The position numbers and the translations under genes were made by a program. From Tachypleus tridentatus (Eukaryota > Arthropoda > Merostomata > Xiphosura > Limulidae), in contig NC_134833.1 of NCBI RefSeq assembly GCF_004210375.1, positions 144,328,127 through 144,392,126 on the forward strand: 64,000 nt of DNA. The letters run 5' to 3'. The notes under the pieces are model-generated. The model was not told the DNA's origin and did no database searches. It saw only the letters and a program-made list of their open reading frames with translations. Below are positions 36,240 to 48,784 of this stretch, in pieces; position 1 is the first letter of the stretch, and every line of letters starts with the position of its first letter.

Positions 36240-39200
36240 TTTGATTTACCTCCTTTGGGACCTGAACATCCACCCACGTGTTTGCTGTGCGTGGCAACCC
36301 ATGAAGGGGAGGAGAGGTGGTTGAGGGGTCCAACCCTAACACATCACTTTGGTCTTGAATTCCTGTAGGTAGGCTGCCATTGGGTGAATAGTCTCGTCTG
36401 TTTGGGCTAGGGTAAACCGAGTAGTATGCTGGACGTTCTCAACGGATGTTGTGGGCATTGTGTCTGATGCTGATTTTTGGGTATAGTGTTCACGAAACCC
36501 TGGTGTTGTTGCAATGTCTTTGCTTGGTATTGCAGTGTGTCGCCTCGTAAAACTCCATGGTGGGCGGGGACAGTAAGCACTGAAATGTATTGTGTTTATT
36601 ATGGATATCCCATCCAAGTAAAAAATACAACTGAAAAATATGAAAAACAAAAACATATTATCAGAAAACACGTCGTATAAACGACTCCGTTCAGCAATAA
36701 TTATCTTACTCGGCTTCTGTACCACGATTTCTGAATATACATTCCTTATACGAGAAATCTTTTGGGCAGATGTCTCCATTTTTCATTCAAAAGGGATTAG
36801 AGAGGCTTGCTGGCTCCTCCGGGTCAGTAAAAAAGATATGCTCTGGAGACATTTTGGTGGAAACATCTTTACCACAACACACTAAAATTCTCCTGAATTC
36901 AAAGAGCGTTGAGGATATATCCATTGAAGTTACTTCCCATGCTACTCGGAATTCCTCAAGAGGAGTTACTGTTGAGAGGGATTTTAAGATCATCCACGAT
37001 TCATAGGTCCTTGCTGGTTTCTCCACCCAAGGCGTTTCTGCAGTGAGGTGTTTCTCTACTCGCAACGATGGAATAATACTGCCTACCGATGTTTTACTTT
37101 TAACGTTTACATTGCCTTAATCACCTGCCATGATTAAGGTAGGTTACTCAAACTTAAGGTACGGCTATGTATTCCCAGTCATTCTAATGTTTCCAGTACC
37201 AGAGATTTATCCATTCAAACAGGTTTTGTCGTTAATGTACATCGTGCGCTCATTGTGGTGGCAAAAAACACGACGCCTATGAGTACAAACATGAACCCAA
37301 CTGTGTTAACTGTAGTAGTTCACACCCCTTCTATCTTAGTTTCTGCCTTCAGTGGGTGGAGGATAAAGAGATGTAATGTTCAAAGACTGTAAATAAAATC
37401 TCCCACCCAAAGCCTCGAAAGTTACTATCCTCCATTCCATCTTGGACAAATGCTGCTGCACTCCACTCCACTGCTACAGTGAAAGTGTAGACAGATTTTT
37501 TTTGTGCCTTAGAAAGAGTTGTTCTCCAACCACATGAAGAGACTTTGCCCTTCATGGTTAAAAGAGTTAGCAAGTCATTGTCTACTCCTGTCTCTGTTCC
37601 CACCAATACTTTCAGATGTTCCCCAGATCCAGTTCTATGGATCGTGCTTTTGACATTTTCTCGGGTCCATCCATTTCTTCGGTCTCGAAATGAATAATTA
37701 TACCCTCGATCCAGGGTAGAATCCATGAAGGTTAAAAAACTTCTTTCTAATGAAGAGAAATGACATGTTCCTAAACCAAGGGCTCTCAACCCACTTCACC
37801 ACCTAAATAAAAAAATTGACACGTTGATGCAGTGAAACTGTCGAGGTTCCCATCCTAATATAGATTACAGTACAGATTTTATTGACTCTCACCATATTTT
37901 GTGTTTTCCTTACAGAAAACGTTTTGAATCTGCCGATACAATAATCTTTTCACAGTTCTCTTTATACAGAAATGATAGGTTGTATGATGGACGAGTGAAT
38001 GGCCTTCAAGGGTCAGACCTTCACTGTTTGTTCTGTCTACCTGTCTCCTGGAGAGACCTATGATCAATCAAACCTTGATGCTCTCATTGAACAGTTTATG
38101 TCTCCCTTTTAATTCTAGGGGACTTTACTGGACATAATCCTCTCTTGGGTGATGTTGATATTGATTGGAGGAGTCATTCCATACAGCATATGCTCTCAGA
38201 TGCAACTTTTCTCTCTTTAATGCTGCTTCATATACTTATTTTCATGCACCTACTCAATATTTTACTGCTATTGATCTTTCTCTCTCTCTGCTCCCCTTCA
38301 CTTTTCTCTCACATTTCTTGGAGAGTTGACAGTGACTCACGGGACATTAATCATTTTCCTATAATTTTGACAGAGACTGACCATGGTCGATGTCTTCCGA
38401 CCTGCATGCCTCGGTGAAAGTTGGACAAGCCCAATGGACTCTCTGTCACTGATCTCTTGGAGCTTGATCCTACCATTGTCTGCTAGCCATCAATAGACGA
38501 CTGTATTGTCTAGGCAGCTGCTCAATCTATTTCCAAAACCTTGAAGTTTTTCATGGTATTCTTGTCACTTTTCAGTGAGCCTGTGCACATGCTCAGCAGG
38601 TAAGACGTCAAAGCCAGAAGGAATCTTGGATTAATTCTCAAAAAGCATCTCTTCTACCACCAGTTCCATAATCACATGGAACAATATTCAGAAGGTCAGT
38701 AGGAAGTATGCTTCCATCCTCCTTTTGATCTTGCTCTTAGATGGCCAGGAATTTACTGATGTTCACAGTATCGCTGTTACTCTCGGCGACAGCTTTTATC
38801 GTGCATCTAGCACTTCTTTTTCGTCCCCCACCTTCTTGGCCATCAAAACTCGGGCAGAGCGATTATCTCTTTCCCTTCGGAAAACTTGCTCTTCATTGAT
38901 CTGGATGTACAGATCTGATGATATTCACTACAAGTTGCTGCACCATCTCTCTCCTGCCTTTCTTGCTATTCTCCTGGTTGTTTTCTCTGAATCTGGAAGA
39001 GAATGCTTTTCCTGGTACATGGCAATGGGCTATTGCCATCCCTTTTTGTAAGCCTGGAAAGGATTTCAAGATTCTTTCAAACTATTGTACAATTACTTTG
39101 ACGAGCTGCCTTTGTAAGATGTTAGAGAATCATCTCTAATTCAAACCTGTCATTTGAATTACAGCTTCAAAAAGCTAATTAATGATTGTCTTGTTGAGTT

Positions 39201-39965
39201 TCTCGAATCAAAGAGCATTATCTTGCCCACTTCGTGTGGGTTCTGACGACAGAGCTCCACCATGAATCACCTGATTTGATCAAAGAAGCCTTCTTCATAT
39301 GACAACTTCTTGTATCTGTATTCTTTGACCTTGAGAAGGCTTATGATACTACGTGGAGTTACAGTATTTTGAAATACCTCCACTTATAACGGTTACATGG
39401 CAATTTGCTCTATTTTATAAAAAAAAATGTTTTAAAGGATAAGCGATTCCAAATACGTGTAGATTCGTGTATTACCCTTTCTTTCCCACAAGAACTTAGA
39501 GTTCCTTAGAGCTGCGTCTTGAATGTCACACTTTTGAGTATAAAAACTAGTGCTATCATTACACAACATCCTCTTACTGTGGTAAACGAACCGTATGTCA
39601 ACGACATCCACATCTCGTGCCAGTTGTCGCGAATTAGGTTTATTGAGAGGCAGCTTCAAACTGCCTTCAACTGTTTACTAAAGTGGACCACAGCAAACAT
39701 TTTTATGTTTTCTTTTTCTAAAACCCTTTGCATACACTTTAGCCACCAATGGGATATTCACCCCCATCCTGAGCTCTTTCTAGGTGATTTTATTATTCCT
39801 GTGGTTCCTGAGGCAAAGTTCTTGGTGCTTATCTTTGACCGTAAGCTTACCTTCATCCTACACATCAAAAAAGCTATGCGTCAAGTGTACAAGGGCACTG
39901 AACAAGCTCCGTGTCCTCAGATTCATTTCTTGGGGAGTAGATGAATATTCTATGTTAAGGATCTA
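36240..39965 (+). mobile_element. Jockey-like LINE, long but decayed, 3' end missing
   Basis: Reading in order on the plus strand. ORF1-like sequence: SPFFIQKGLERLAGS, SGDILVETSLPQ and SSRGVTVERDF near 36,775-37,000. A zinc knuckle (CAHCGGKKHDAYE) followed by NCVNCSSSHP near 37,240-37,330. An endonuclease part with GDFTGHNPLLGDVDIDW near 38,110-38,170. Reverse transcriptase words TWQWAIAIPFCKPGKDFKIL near 39,020-39,080, FFDLEKAYDTTWSYSILKYL near 39,315-39,385, and YVNDIHISCQLSRIRFIERQ near 39,595-39,655, where the catalytic YVDD reads YVND. It stops near SMLRI at 39,960, so the last part of ORF2 and the 3' end are lost. Many stops and frameshifts break it; it cannot be active. Confidence 0.88.
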
Positions 39966-40248
39966 ACGTGTACATTGTACAGTATACGACTGACCATTCT
40001 GTAATATGACATTATACATTATACGGTATACGACTGACCATTCTGTAATATGGCACTTTACATTATACTGTTTGTGGTTGGCCAAATGAGCAAACAAAAA
40101 GTACTTTTGATTCAAATTCAGTACGTTCTGTGTTTCACTATTTAAAAGACATGATATTAAATATATAATACAAAATAGAATTACAAGTTGCTTATATAAG
40201 AACATCAAGTTACCAGGATGGATGGAACGGGGAGTAAGTATGGATTCC

Positions 40249-40257
40249 CCCCCCCCC
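40249..40257. repeat. Poly-C run
   Basis: Nine cytosines in a row in an otherwise AT-rich stretch, just past the LINE. Confidence 0.7.
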
Positions 40258-40454
40258 ATCTTCTGTAAAGTAAAACAAAAGGGTAGTTAAGTAGAAAGAT
40301 CCTTTGTTTGAGGTGGAAGGTAGAAGATTAATCTAGTTTATTGGGTAGAAAACGTTAAGAATTATTTTATAGCGTTTTTATTTTGCTTATCTTTTTCTTT
40401 TCCTTCTTTCTTTAACAGCGCTTCCTTGTGTCCAGATGAGTAATGTGAACAGTT

Positions 40455-40703
40455 GAACACGAGGGCTATTTGTGTTAGCCGTCCCTAATTCTGCACTGTA
40501 AGACTAGAGGCAAAGCAGCTAGTCATCACCACTCACCGCCAACTCTTGGGCTACTCTTTTACTAACGAATAGTGGGATTGACTGTAACATTACAACGCCC
40601 CCACAGCTGAAAAAAGGATCATATTTAGTGTGACGGGGATTCGAGCTCGCGACCCTCGAATTGCGAGTTAAGTGCCTTATCCACCTGGCCATGCCGGGGC
40701 CCC
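40455..40703 (-). repeat. SINE type 1, tail truncated
   Basis: Begins ACACGAGGGCTATTTGTG, full body, head end GGCCATGCCGGGGCCCCG. Confidence 0.9.
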
Positions 40704-41159
40704 GTTGAACTGGTTGTTTGTAAAGCAATTTACTTTTCACGTAACCTCCAGTTACTGAATACGACAGTCCAAAAATAAAACCAATCAGAAACCATCTGTT
40801 ACATTACGTCAGTCATTGTTTTCAGCTTTGTTCGTTAGGTGTATATATATATATGAGAGGTTGTTTCACCAATTCATGCGTAATATCAGCGATCACTGTT
40901 ATTTTATTTTTCAAATAGGAAAAAAACACATTCTAATATGAAATAGAAAAATTTGTGAGAAGCATCGTTCTGCAAGAAATATTAAGTATTTTTCATCAGT
41001 AAATTTTGAAGGCAAGGTTTATTACTGTTTTAAGTAACATATAATCTTTGTTGTTTTCGTGAGATGAACTTTGTTAATGTCCTGTATCAATTGAAACGCT
41101 AATATTGTTTTGATTCGCAGTAAATTATCAAATGTTGTATTTCTACCACTTAAACCCAG

Positions 41160-44100
41160 ATGTCGCTAAAAAATATCTTTCAAATATTATGTGGATCGTG
41201 TGTCATTCGTTTCTGTTTCTACTTGTTTTACTCTGGATGTATAAACAGTAAGTGAAAATATGTTTTCTCATATCTTGATGACAATAATGTAGACTAAAGT
41301 AATTCCATGTTGTAATAATATTATATTCTAATATTATTAATATGAACCTGTACGAAGTAAAAACACTTTATTTTCATTTTGTGTATTTTATATACATTTT
41401 TGTGTTATAAAGATACAAACATTTAGTATTTCTGTTAAAGTAGTCCACTAATAAAAAAAAGTAATTTATTCTTTAAAAACGTAAAATCCCTTGTTAACTA
41501 CAAAGCTGCAAAATTAGTTATCTACTGTGTGCTTAACACGGGTATCGAAATCCGGAGTTTAGAGTTACGACCGACTCTTCAGACTTTCCGCTTAGAGAGA
41601 AAGAGAGGTGGATTATGACAAGATTGAATAGGAAAAAAGTTAATGTTAATTAAGAACGTACACAAGGGCTATTTTCGATAGCCACAACTAATAGACTACG
41701 GTGAAGACTACTTATGTTCATGACTACGTTCGGCCTCAAATAGAGGATATTCCACTATAGTTTATTACGAATGTACGTGACCAAGCTGAGATTAACAGAT
41801 AGTTTCAATTAACAAAGATCATATATTAACGAAACAGGTTTGTCTGTTTACTCTTGTTCTAAATGTGAAGGACAGTCGTGTGAGTTTATCATATAAACAT
41901 CTTCATCATATATATTTTATTACAACAGTAAATCCTAACTCGTACATTATCGGATATATAATCTTTGTTACTATGTTGTTAAAAATAAAACAACATAAGC
42001 GCGATCTGTGCTCTGCCGACCACAAGTATCAAAACCCGGATTCTAGCCTTCAGACTTTACGCTAAACCTATGAGAAGCTCTTATGATATGTATTCAATAG
42101 TTCCATACTTATAGTTTACCTGTGATAAAACTTCCACATCATATGTTTTTTGTACTTAATAATAACCTAAAACATGAGATACTGACACAAGACCGACACT
42201 TTTGTTTGAACTACAACTGTCAATGTCTAGGTAAAAAATGTTATATGTGTACATCTATGTGTGTATTTATGTTTTTCTTAATTTCCTCTGTAGAAATCTA
42301 TAAAAACCAACTCATTCATGATCGAGATAATCAAAATATTGAATTGCCAATAATTTATATCATCACTGCAACTTATGCACGAGCTAATCAGGTTCCAGAA
42401 ATAACAAGGTTGGCCCAAACTTTAATGCACGTGCCAAACATTCATTGGTTGGTTGTGGAAGACTGGTTTGATAAAAATCCAATGGTAGAGAAAATTCTGA
42501 AAAAACGAGGTATACAACATACTTATCTACTAGGACCGAGACCACCCAATCATCTGAAATATCCTTATGCTGTCAGCTGTCACCATGCAGCCTTCAAATG
42601 GATTAGGGAAAACGCCAAATCTGGTGTTATTTTTATGGCGGATGACGACAACATTTTTGAGCTTCGAGTATTTGAGGAAGTAAGATATTAAGTAAAACAC
42701 GTGCAACACTTGACAACAACATAATTTATGTGAATAAAATATATATGGCTTGTCATAATCATAACAATAAAATATAGATCAAATTGTTTTCTATCATATT
42801 TTAACAAGTTTATCTTTATTTAAAATGGCTATGATTTCATACGATATATTTTTAGAATATCACACGTATGATTTTTCGATCTTACTTCATTTCTAACCAG
42901 ATGGGTCACTATTTCAAGTAGATTAGATATTGTTTTCATAAAGTTGACAATGTCAGTATTTATTATAGTCGTTTGGTTTTTAAAATAATTGACAAGGTCT
43001 CTAAGTTATAATACAGATAGATTGAAACTAATTTTCTGTTTATAATCCATTTATCTTTCATTTTTGTGTTTTGTTTTTTTTTTACAGATGAGATCAACCA
43101 AAAATGTAAGTGTTTGGCCAGTAGGGGGCATGTTAAGAGAAGAGTTATCTAGTCCAGTCGTTAGGAATGGAAAGGTAATCGATTTTTACGACGGTTTTCG
43201 GATAAAAAGAAAATTTGCTCTCGATTGGGCAGGTTTTGCTGTAAGTGTTCAACATTTCCTCAGTACCCCTGGAGCTACAGTTCCATATCGAAATGGTTTT
43301 GAAGAAGATCTATTCTTACAAAGTCTGCGTTATGAGCTAGATGACTTGGAACCGAAAGGAAACAACTGCTCGGAGGTAAGGAAAGATTATACTCAAAAAT
43401 AAAGGCTTTCAATGATTTTTTAAAGTTATTTCAATTTCTGCCTTAGAAAATAACCGTTAAGTAACAGTGGAAGTTAGGGCTGTTTTAGAAATTAATAGTC
43501 CCTGCTTGCACTCGTGAAAGAGTTAACATGTATCGTTGAAATAACATAAATAAAGATAATATATAGCAAAAGAGGAAAGACTGTATCTTTGAATGTTTTT
43601 TCTTACTTATGGAAGGACACAAAAATAGTGAAATACTTTGATCCATAAGTTCACGGAAAATTACACAAGGGTTATGCATAGCTGTGCCTAATATTGAATT
43701 GATAAACTATAAAAAATGTGGCATCTCCTGAAACTCTTGAGTTGTTGTTGTCTAATGAAAAAAATGGGTTTGTATCCCTTTTTTAATAAACGTACCATTT
43801 CCGAATTTTTTTGTTTTGATGAAGGGTCGATCCATGTATACATCTGCCCAAACGCGTTTTGATTCTATATATGTATATATATTGGTTATTAACATTTTGC
43901 TTTCGTATTGTAGTAATTTTAAAACACAAAATAAATAAGTTTTAGTAACAGTGATTTCATTTAAAATATTAATTCCACTGTAGAAACATCTCTTGTAAGT
44001 ATTTGCTATATTGTATCAAACTTGTCAATACTTAAAACGAATCTGGAAAAGTCAGTATTGAAAGAGTAAAGATTCTTCTCATGTAGTTTATGAACCTGTT

Positions 44101-44306
44101 CAGTTATGTGTTTAGTTATTTACTTTTTACATTACATAGCTTTATAGTAACTTTATATTTCATTTCAGGTTTTAGCGTGGCACACCAGGACAACAGTAAG
44201 GACTTACCCATCTTTGGAGAATATGAAGAAAGAACCTGACTACGAAAACACAAACCTTCCCAAACTTTACACTTCTATGTTAACTACTGCTCGTAACAAA
44301 ATATAG
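41160..44306 (+). CDS. GlcAT copy B: beta-1,3-glucuronosyltransferase (B3GAT, GT43), four exons
   Basis: Probable Golgi type II enzyme adding glucuronic acid from UDP-GlcUA to a galactose-ended glycan, as in the proteoglycan linker or HNK-1 type epitopes. Exons: 41,160-41,247, 42,294-42,679, 43,088-43,375 and 44,169-44,306, all with GT-AG borders and matching phases (1, 0, 0), giving 299 residues. Residues 1-29 are a hydrophobic N-terminal segment. YIITATYAR starts the fold, VVEDW follows, and the metal-binding triad is D146-D147-D148 (MADDDN). After it come VSVWPVGG, DWAGFAV, the likely catalytic base E231 (GFEEDLFL), DDLEPKGNNC and H259-TRT. Family members are usually about 330 residues, so the stem is short. 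The start was chosen because copy C has the same frame and phase; an upstream ATG at 41,132 opens another frame that does not join exon 2. Unusual: the segment before the triad reads YAVSCHHAAFKWIREN, where the relatives I remember have an RG--QRN-AL pattern. Confidence 0.85.
42005..42068 (-). repeat. Truncated SINE type 3 in intron 1 of copy B
   Basis: TGTGCTCTGCCGACCACAAG through TTTACGCTAAACC. Another type 3 remnant lies at about 41,500-41,590 (TGTGTGCTTAACACGGGTAT), matching the one split by a MITE in copy C. Confidence 0.7.
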
Positions 44307-44524
44307 AAAACGTGTTTATTTAAAGATTTTGAAAAATCACATAAATTATAAAAACAGATTTGAGCATAGAATCAATACTATTTGTGTTTCTCCATAAAAC
44401 GAGATCACTTTTCAGCGTTTTATTAGTGAATGTAGAAGTAAAAATACAATAAATGCGGGACTAGAAACCATATAGACACCCGAAAAGGATATATTTCAGC
44501 TTCATTATTCATAAAACTTAAAAG

Positions 44525-45640
44525 TAAAAAAAGAGAAGCCTATCAGCTCATCAAGGATGTCCATTCCAGCTCTAACCATCCCTTACTACTCATGCATTCA
44601 TCCAATCTTTCCTTGAACTTACCACCCCCGAAGTCAGCTTATTCCAAAGGCCAACCACTCTGTTTGACAAGTAATACTGTTTAAAATACAGATGACTCCT
44701 ATGGTACCAATATTTGAACTTATGATCCCTTGTTTTATGGGTTTCATTGATAAACACAAAAATATCTGATGGATCTATGTTATTAATACCTTCAATAATA
44801 TTAAACATTTCAATCAAATTTCCTCTAAACCATCCTTTCTCTAGAGAAAACAAGTTTAGACACTTTAGTCTGTTCTATATGACAATCTTGTCATACCAGG
44901 TATCAACCTAGTGGCTCTTCTCTTAGAATTCAATGTTCTTCTTCGGGGAAGGAAGCTCTAAACAGTACACTATAAACGTAATCTCTTCAACCACAGTAGT
45001 TAATGTATTTCCATTTAAGTTGTAATACTAATTTGAAGTGTATAAATATGCATGTATCACCTCACATTTAGGATAATTAAACATCATCTTCTACGTATTG
45101 GCCCAGTGTATCAAATGACCTAAATCTCCCCTGTAAATTTACATCATCTTTGGTACAATTAGCCACCCCACAAATCTTAATGTCATATGCAAACTTCAAA
45201 ATTGTGTTAATCATTCTAGAGTCAATATCATTAATATATATTATAAGCAGCAAAAGACCCTGATGTACATCACTTGTAACCTCAATACAGTCAGGCCTAA
45301 TTCCATTTATTACCACTTCATGTTTTCTGCTCTATAGCCAATTTTCTACCCAATTTAATAACATTTTCCACACTCGCACAGATTTAATTTTTGTAACAAG
45401 TCTTTTGTGAGGCACCTTATCAAACACTTTCTGAAAATCAATGTAAACCAAATCCACGGTATTTCTTTTATCAACTACTGCTGTAACATCCTCAAAGAAT
45501 GTCAGAATATTTATTAAACAATATTTTCCCTTAGTGAAACCATGCTGACTCTTTGACACCATGTTGTTTGAAGATGGATTAAATTTATTCAGATTCTTTG
45601 TGTCATTCAAAACGTTAGTTTGAATAAAAGACTTACCCGT
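44525..45640 (-). mobile_element. CR1-like LINE, 5'-truncated and decayed
   Basis: Minus strand, in order: SKSQHGFTKGKYCLINILTF, FFEDVTAVVDKRNTVDLVYI, DFQKVFDKVPHKRLVTKIKS near 45,400-45,560; then VTSDVHQGLL and FAYDIKICG near 45,180-45,270, where the catalytic ADD reads AYD; then FSLEKGWFRGNLIEMFNIIE and YFKQYYLSNRVVGLWNKLTS near 44,640-44,850 (the typical CR1 C-terminus). The 3' end lies close to 44,525, downstream of copy B. Frameshifts and stops separate the parts. Confidence 0.85.
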
Positions 45641-46717
45641 GGTGACAAAAATATACCCGTATCAAATAAAGGGATTGTATAAAACGTTAAAATGTTTTTA
45701 AAATAAAGTGAAATACAATTAGGTGTACTGTCATTACACGTCCTTAAGATATAAAGAAAAGGCTAGAATAAACGTTTCATTAATTAGTTTCCTTAGTTCA
45801 AACTTTGGTCTTGCGTATTTCAAGACAGTTTCAAACACAAGATACATACTATGAATCAATAAAGCATGCTTAATACGATAAGTACTACATGGTTCCGATA
45901 TGAGCTGAAGTTATTGTATATCCAATACCATTTTATTAACGTATCAGTAATTTAAATGATAAACAATTAACAATCTGACTAATGCCCTGTGCATTTTACA
46001 TGATAATTTGAAATCACTTGTGTAATGTTAATACACAACAAATATTTTATATTATTACAGTTCTTAACAACAACGTTCTTTCTTGTTTAGTTTTGTTTGT
46101 CTCCTTCTTTCTCAATTTGCCCTTTTAATTGTTTTTACTAAATATAGTTGTCCGGTTAAAAATCAATTTCTCAACTAAGGCGCCATTTTTAGCTAATCAA
46201 TGCAGACCATAATAATAATAATAATATGAAAACAAAATATCATCTGTTTTTTATCATCCAAACACAGATACATATTTGTATGAAGTTGCTGAAACAACTG
46301 TTGATTTGGGAAGCAGATTTATTTGTACAGAACTTTCGTTTCTACAGCTATATGATCATGTACAACACAGAAAAAATACCTCCAATGAAATAATCTTAGT
46401 TAAGATTATACTGACTGCATCTGTTGTCTACTCTTATGGAAATATAAGTATTCCTTATGTTCTATTTATGCTAGATTTTAAATAGATGATTGTTAATTGT
46501 TTCAAAAGTTTTTTTGTACATGCAGTATTTTTATATTCTTGGAATTTGCTTTGAGTCGTATTTTTCATTATATTTGATTATTTACGTTTCTCTTGTTCCA
46601 TGCACCTAGTTGTTACTTTTTGCCTGTTTCTTTTGTACAGGAACTTTCGTCGTCTATGTATTTTTATTTTATGCATCATGCCACTACCACATTTTTTATT
46701 ACTATACATATACATGG

Positions 46718-46992
46718 CTTGCTTGTTTGTTTTTTAATTTCACACAAAGATACACGAAGGCTATCTGCGCTAACTATCCCTAATTTAGCAGTTTAAGACT
46801 AGAGAAAAGGTAGCTAGACATCACCACCCACCGCCAACTCTTGGGCTACTCTTTTACCAACAAACAGTGGGATTGATCGTCACATTATAACCCTCCACGA
46901 CTGAAAGGGCGAGCATGTTTGGTGTGAAGAGTATTCGTACCTACGACCCTTAGATTTTGTCGAGTGCCTTAACCACCTGGCCATGCTGGCTC
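46718..46992 (-). repeat. SINE type 1 in the left arm
   Basis: Near full-length copy, the partner of 63,662-63,875 in the right arm, which has lost its tail. It was inserted before the arms separated. Confidence 0.9.
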
Positions 46993-47299
46993 ACATGAGT
47001 TGTGCAACTCTGACAGATGCGTCTGTCTGTTTGCTCCTTGTTTAACCAGTTCTAGGTCACGAGGCTAATTTTAACCAAACCTTGTGGGATGATAGTCTGG
47101 AATGAATGGCATGTTAATGGGTGCTCAAAACCGCTTCTACCCCTATTACTGCTGTTGTTGAGTGTTTAGTATCTTTGACTGAGTTAAAGTTAGCTACATT
47201 TATGTCCCCCAAAGGCAAAGCTACAAACAAATAAACTATATTCATATATAATGCCACGTTCGTACACACAAAAAAACAATTTTATAAATGTTTCAGTCC

Positions 47300-47408
47300 T
47301 TCGGTGGGACAGCGGCAAGTCTTCTGGTTTAAAACACTAAAATTAGGGGTGAGATTCCCCTCGGTAAACACAGCAAATAGCTCGATATCACTTTGCTATA
47401 AGAACACA
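47300..47408 (+). repeat. SINE type 2 in the left arm
   Basis: GTCCTTCGGTGGGACAGCGG, GAGATTCCCCTCGG, then GATATCACTTTGCTATAAG. Partner at 63,238-63,358. Confidence 0.9.
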
Positions 47409-48185
47409 CACACGCATTAAAATTTCTGTAAATCAATATACACATACAAAATAGATGAGGAACACAAACGTATTATATACGTATATATATCTCACACAAT
47501 GTACCAGCACTCTTTCATGAGAAACACAGTGAAAAATGGTCACAACCATTGTAATATTATATAAATTCGGTTGAAGTTTCTACTACAACAATCACCATAA
47601 TGTTGATATGGGAAGACTGCTTCTTGAGTTATACCCACTTCTTACTTCAACCAATGAAGTTTCAACTTCAGCCCGTAAGTCACTTCTATGCCCAAAGGAA
47701 ATCAAGTAATTAATCACGTGAAACTCTGTATGTTTAAAACAGATAACAGGAAGCATTTCTACCGCCACTACCTCTTCCTACAAAGCCTTCCTGACCATCA
47801 CATGGTGTATACCATGTTTTAATTGTGTATATAGTGAGTTCTTACAGTTTATACACAACTTATTGTGAGGTAGTAATGAATAGCTGTAATAATATGTTAT
47901 AAATATATTGTATGAAAGTTAGGATTTTTGTTTTATTTAGCATGCAATCTTCTCCAACATTTTCGTATATTCATAACTCTGACAAAGGACTGACACCACA
48001 GCTTGTTGTTTCATAATTTCGATAAAAAGTTTTAACACTGGTTCTTGGATTAGTTAGTATTTTATTTTGTTATATGCAATTTTTGTCTTAATATAATTAA
48101 TTTTCCTCAAATAATACCTAATCCCGGCTTCAATTCTAGTTCGCTAAAGGTCATGGAATGTTAACTATAAAATTTAAACTCTTAG

Positions 48186-48304
48186 TTCATCGCCTAGACA
48201 GCGGCAAGTCTTCGAATTTACAACAATAAAAACAGGGGTTCGATTCCCCTCGGTGGACACAGCATGTAGCCCGTTGTGGCTTTTCTATTGGGAAATAAAC
48301 ACAC
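48186..48304 (+). repeat. SINE type 2 in the left arm
   Basis: GCCTAGACAGCGGCAAGTC, GGGGTTCGATTCCCCTCGG and GCCCGTTGTGGCTTTTC. Partner at 60,310-60,436. Confidence 0.92.
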
Positions 48305-48309
48305 GTACA

Positions 48310-48600
48310 CGTTAAACTCTTAAATGTTGATGACTGGAAAATTTTTGGTTGTATATCATGAGATGACTGGACCTTCAAATGTTCGTTTTTCTTCTCTTGT
48401 TACAAGAGATGACCTGATCAATATTCCCAACCCTGATCATTTAAACAGAAATACTGCAATTGACACGGTTTGTTACTGTAAGGATATACAGTCTTATAAT
48501 ACAGATCTCTCTTTTAAATGTTATAAACCACTCCACAAAAAAACAGTTTTCGGCTTTTTCACACCAAATTTAATAAAGTAGAGCATGTTTTAACATCATA
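48310..48600 (+). pseudogene. Unrecognised open frame duplicated on both arms
   Basis: The plus frame 48,324-48,581 encodes an 85-residue frame with VVYHEMTGPSNVRFSSLVTR and DLINIPNPDHLNRNTAIDTV. The right-arm partner at 60,021-60,293 on the minus strand keeps a near-identical frame open for 90 residues. The composition is protein-like, and most differences visible by eye are substitutions, not frame breaks; the two frames differ only at their last residues. I do not recognise the family. It could be an exon of a host gene, with LTSYKK-like continuations lost, or a transposon remnant. It abuts the type 2 SINE. Confidence 0.4.
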
Positions 48601-48784
48601 AGACGAATGTAGAATTTAAATTTGAATTCGTGAAGAACTAAGACTTACGGACAGAAGTTTATTTACCACATTTAAAAGTCGAAAAAATGAAACCGTTATT
48701 TTTAGTGGAGTAAAAACTGCGTCGATTCTGTGAACAATTCTTTAATATAATGTTTGCTGATTTTAAAACAAAAAGATATGTTTT

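Noticed and set aside
36336-37789. Minus-strand frames of 92-147 codons at 36.3-37.8 kb
   Set aside because: They are shadows of the plus-strand Jockey-like LINE, whose protein words read in the other direction.
40840-40856. TATATATATATA run upstream of gene copy B as a TATA box
   Set aside because: Such runs occur all over the window, and it is about 300 bp from the chosen start with no support for a transcription start.
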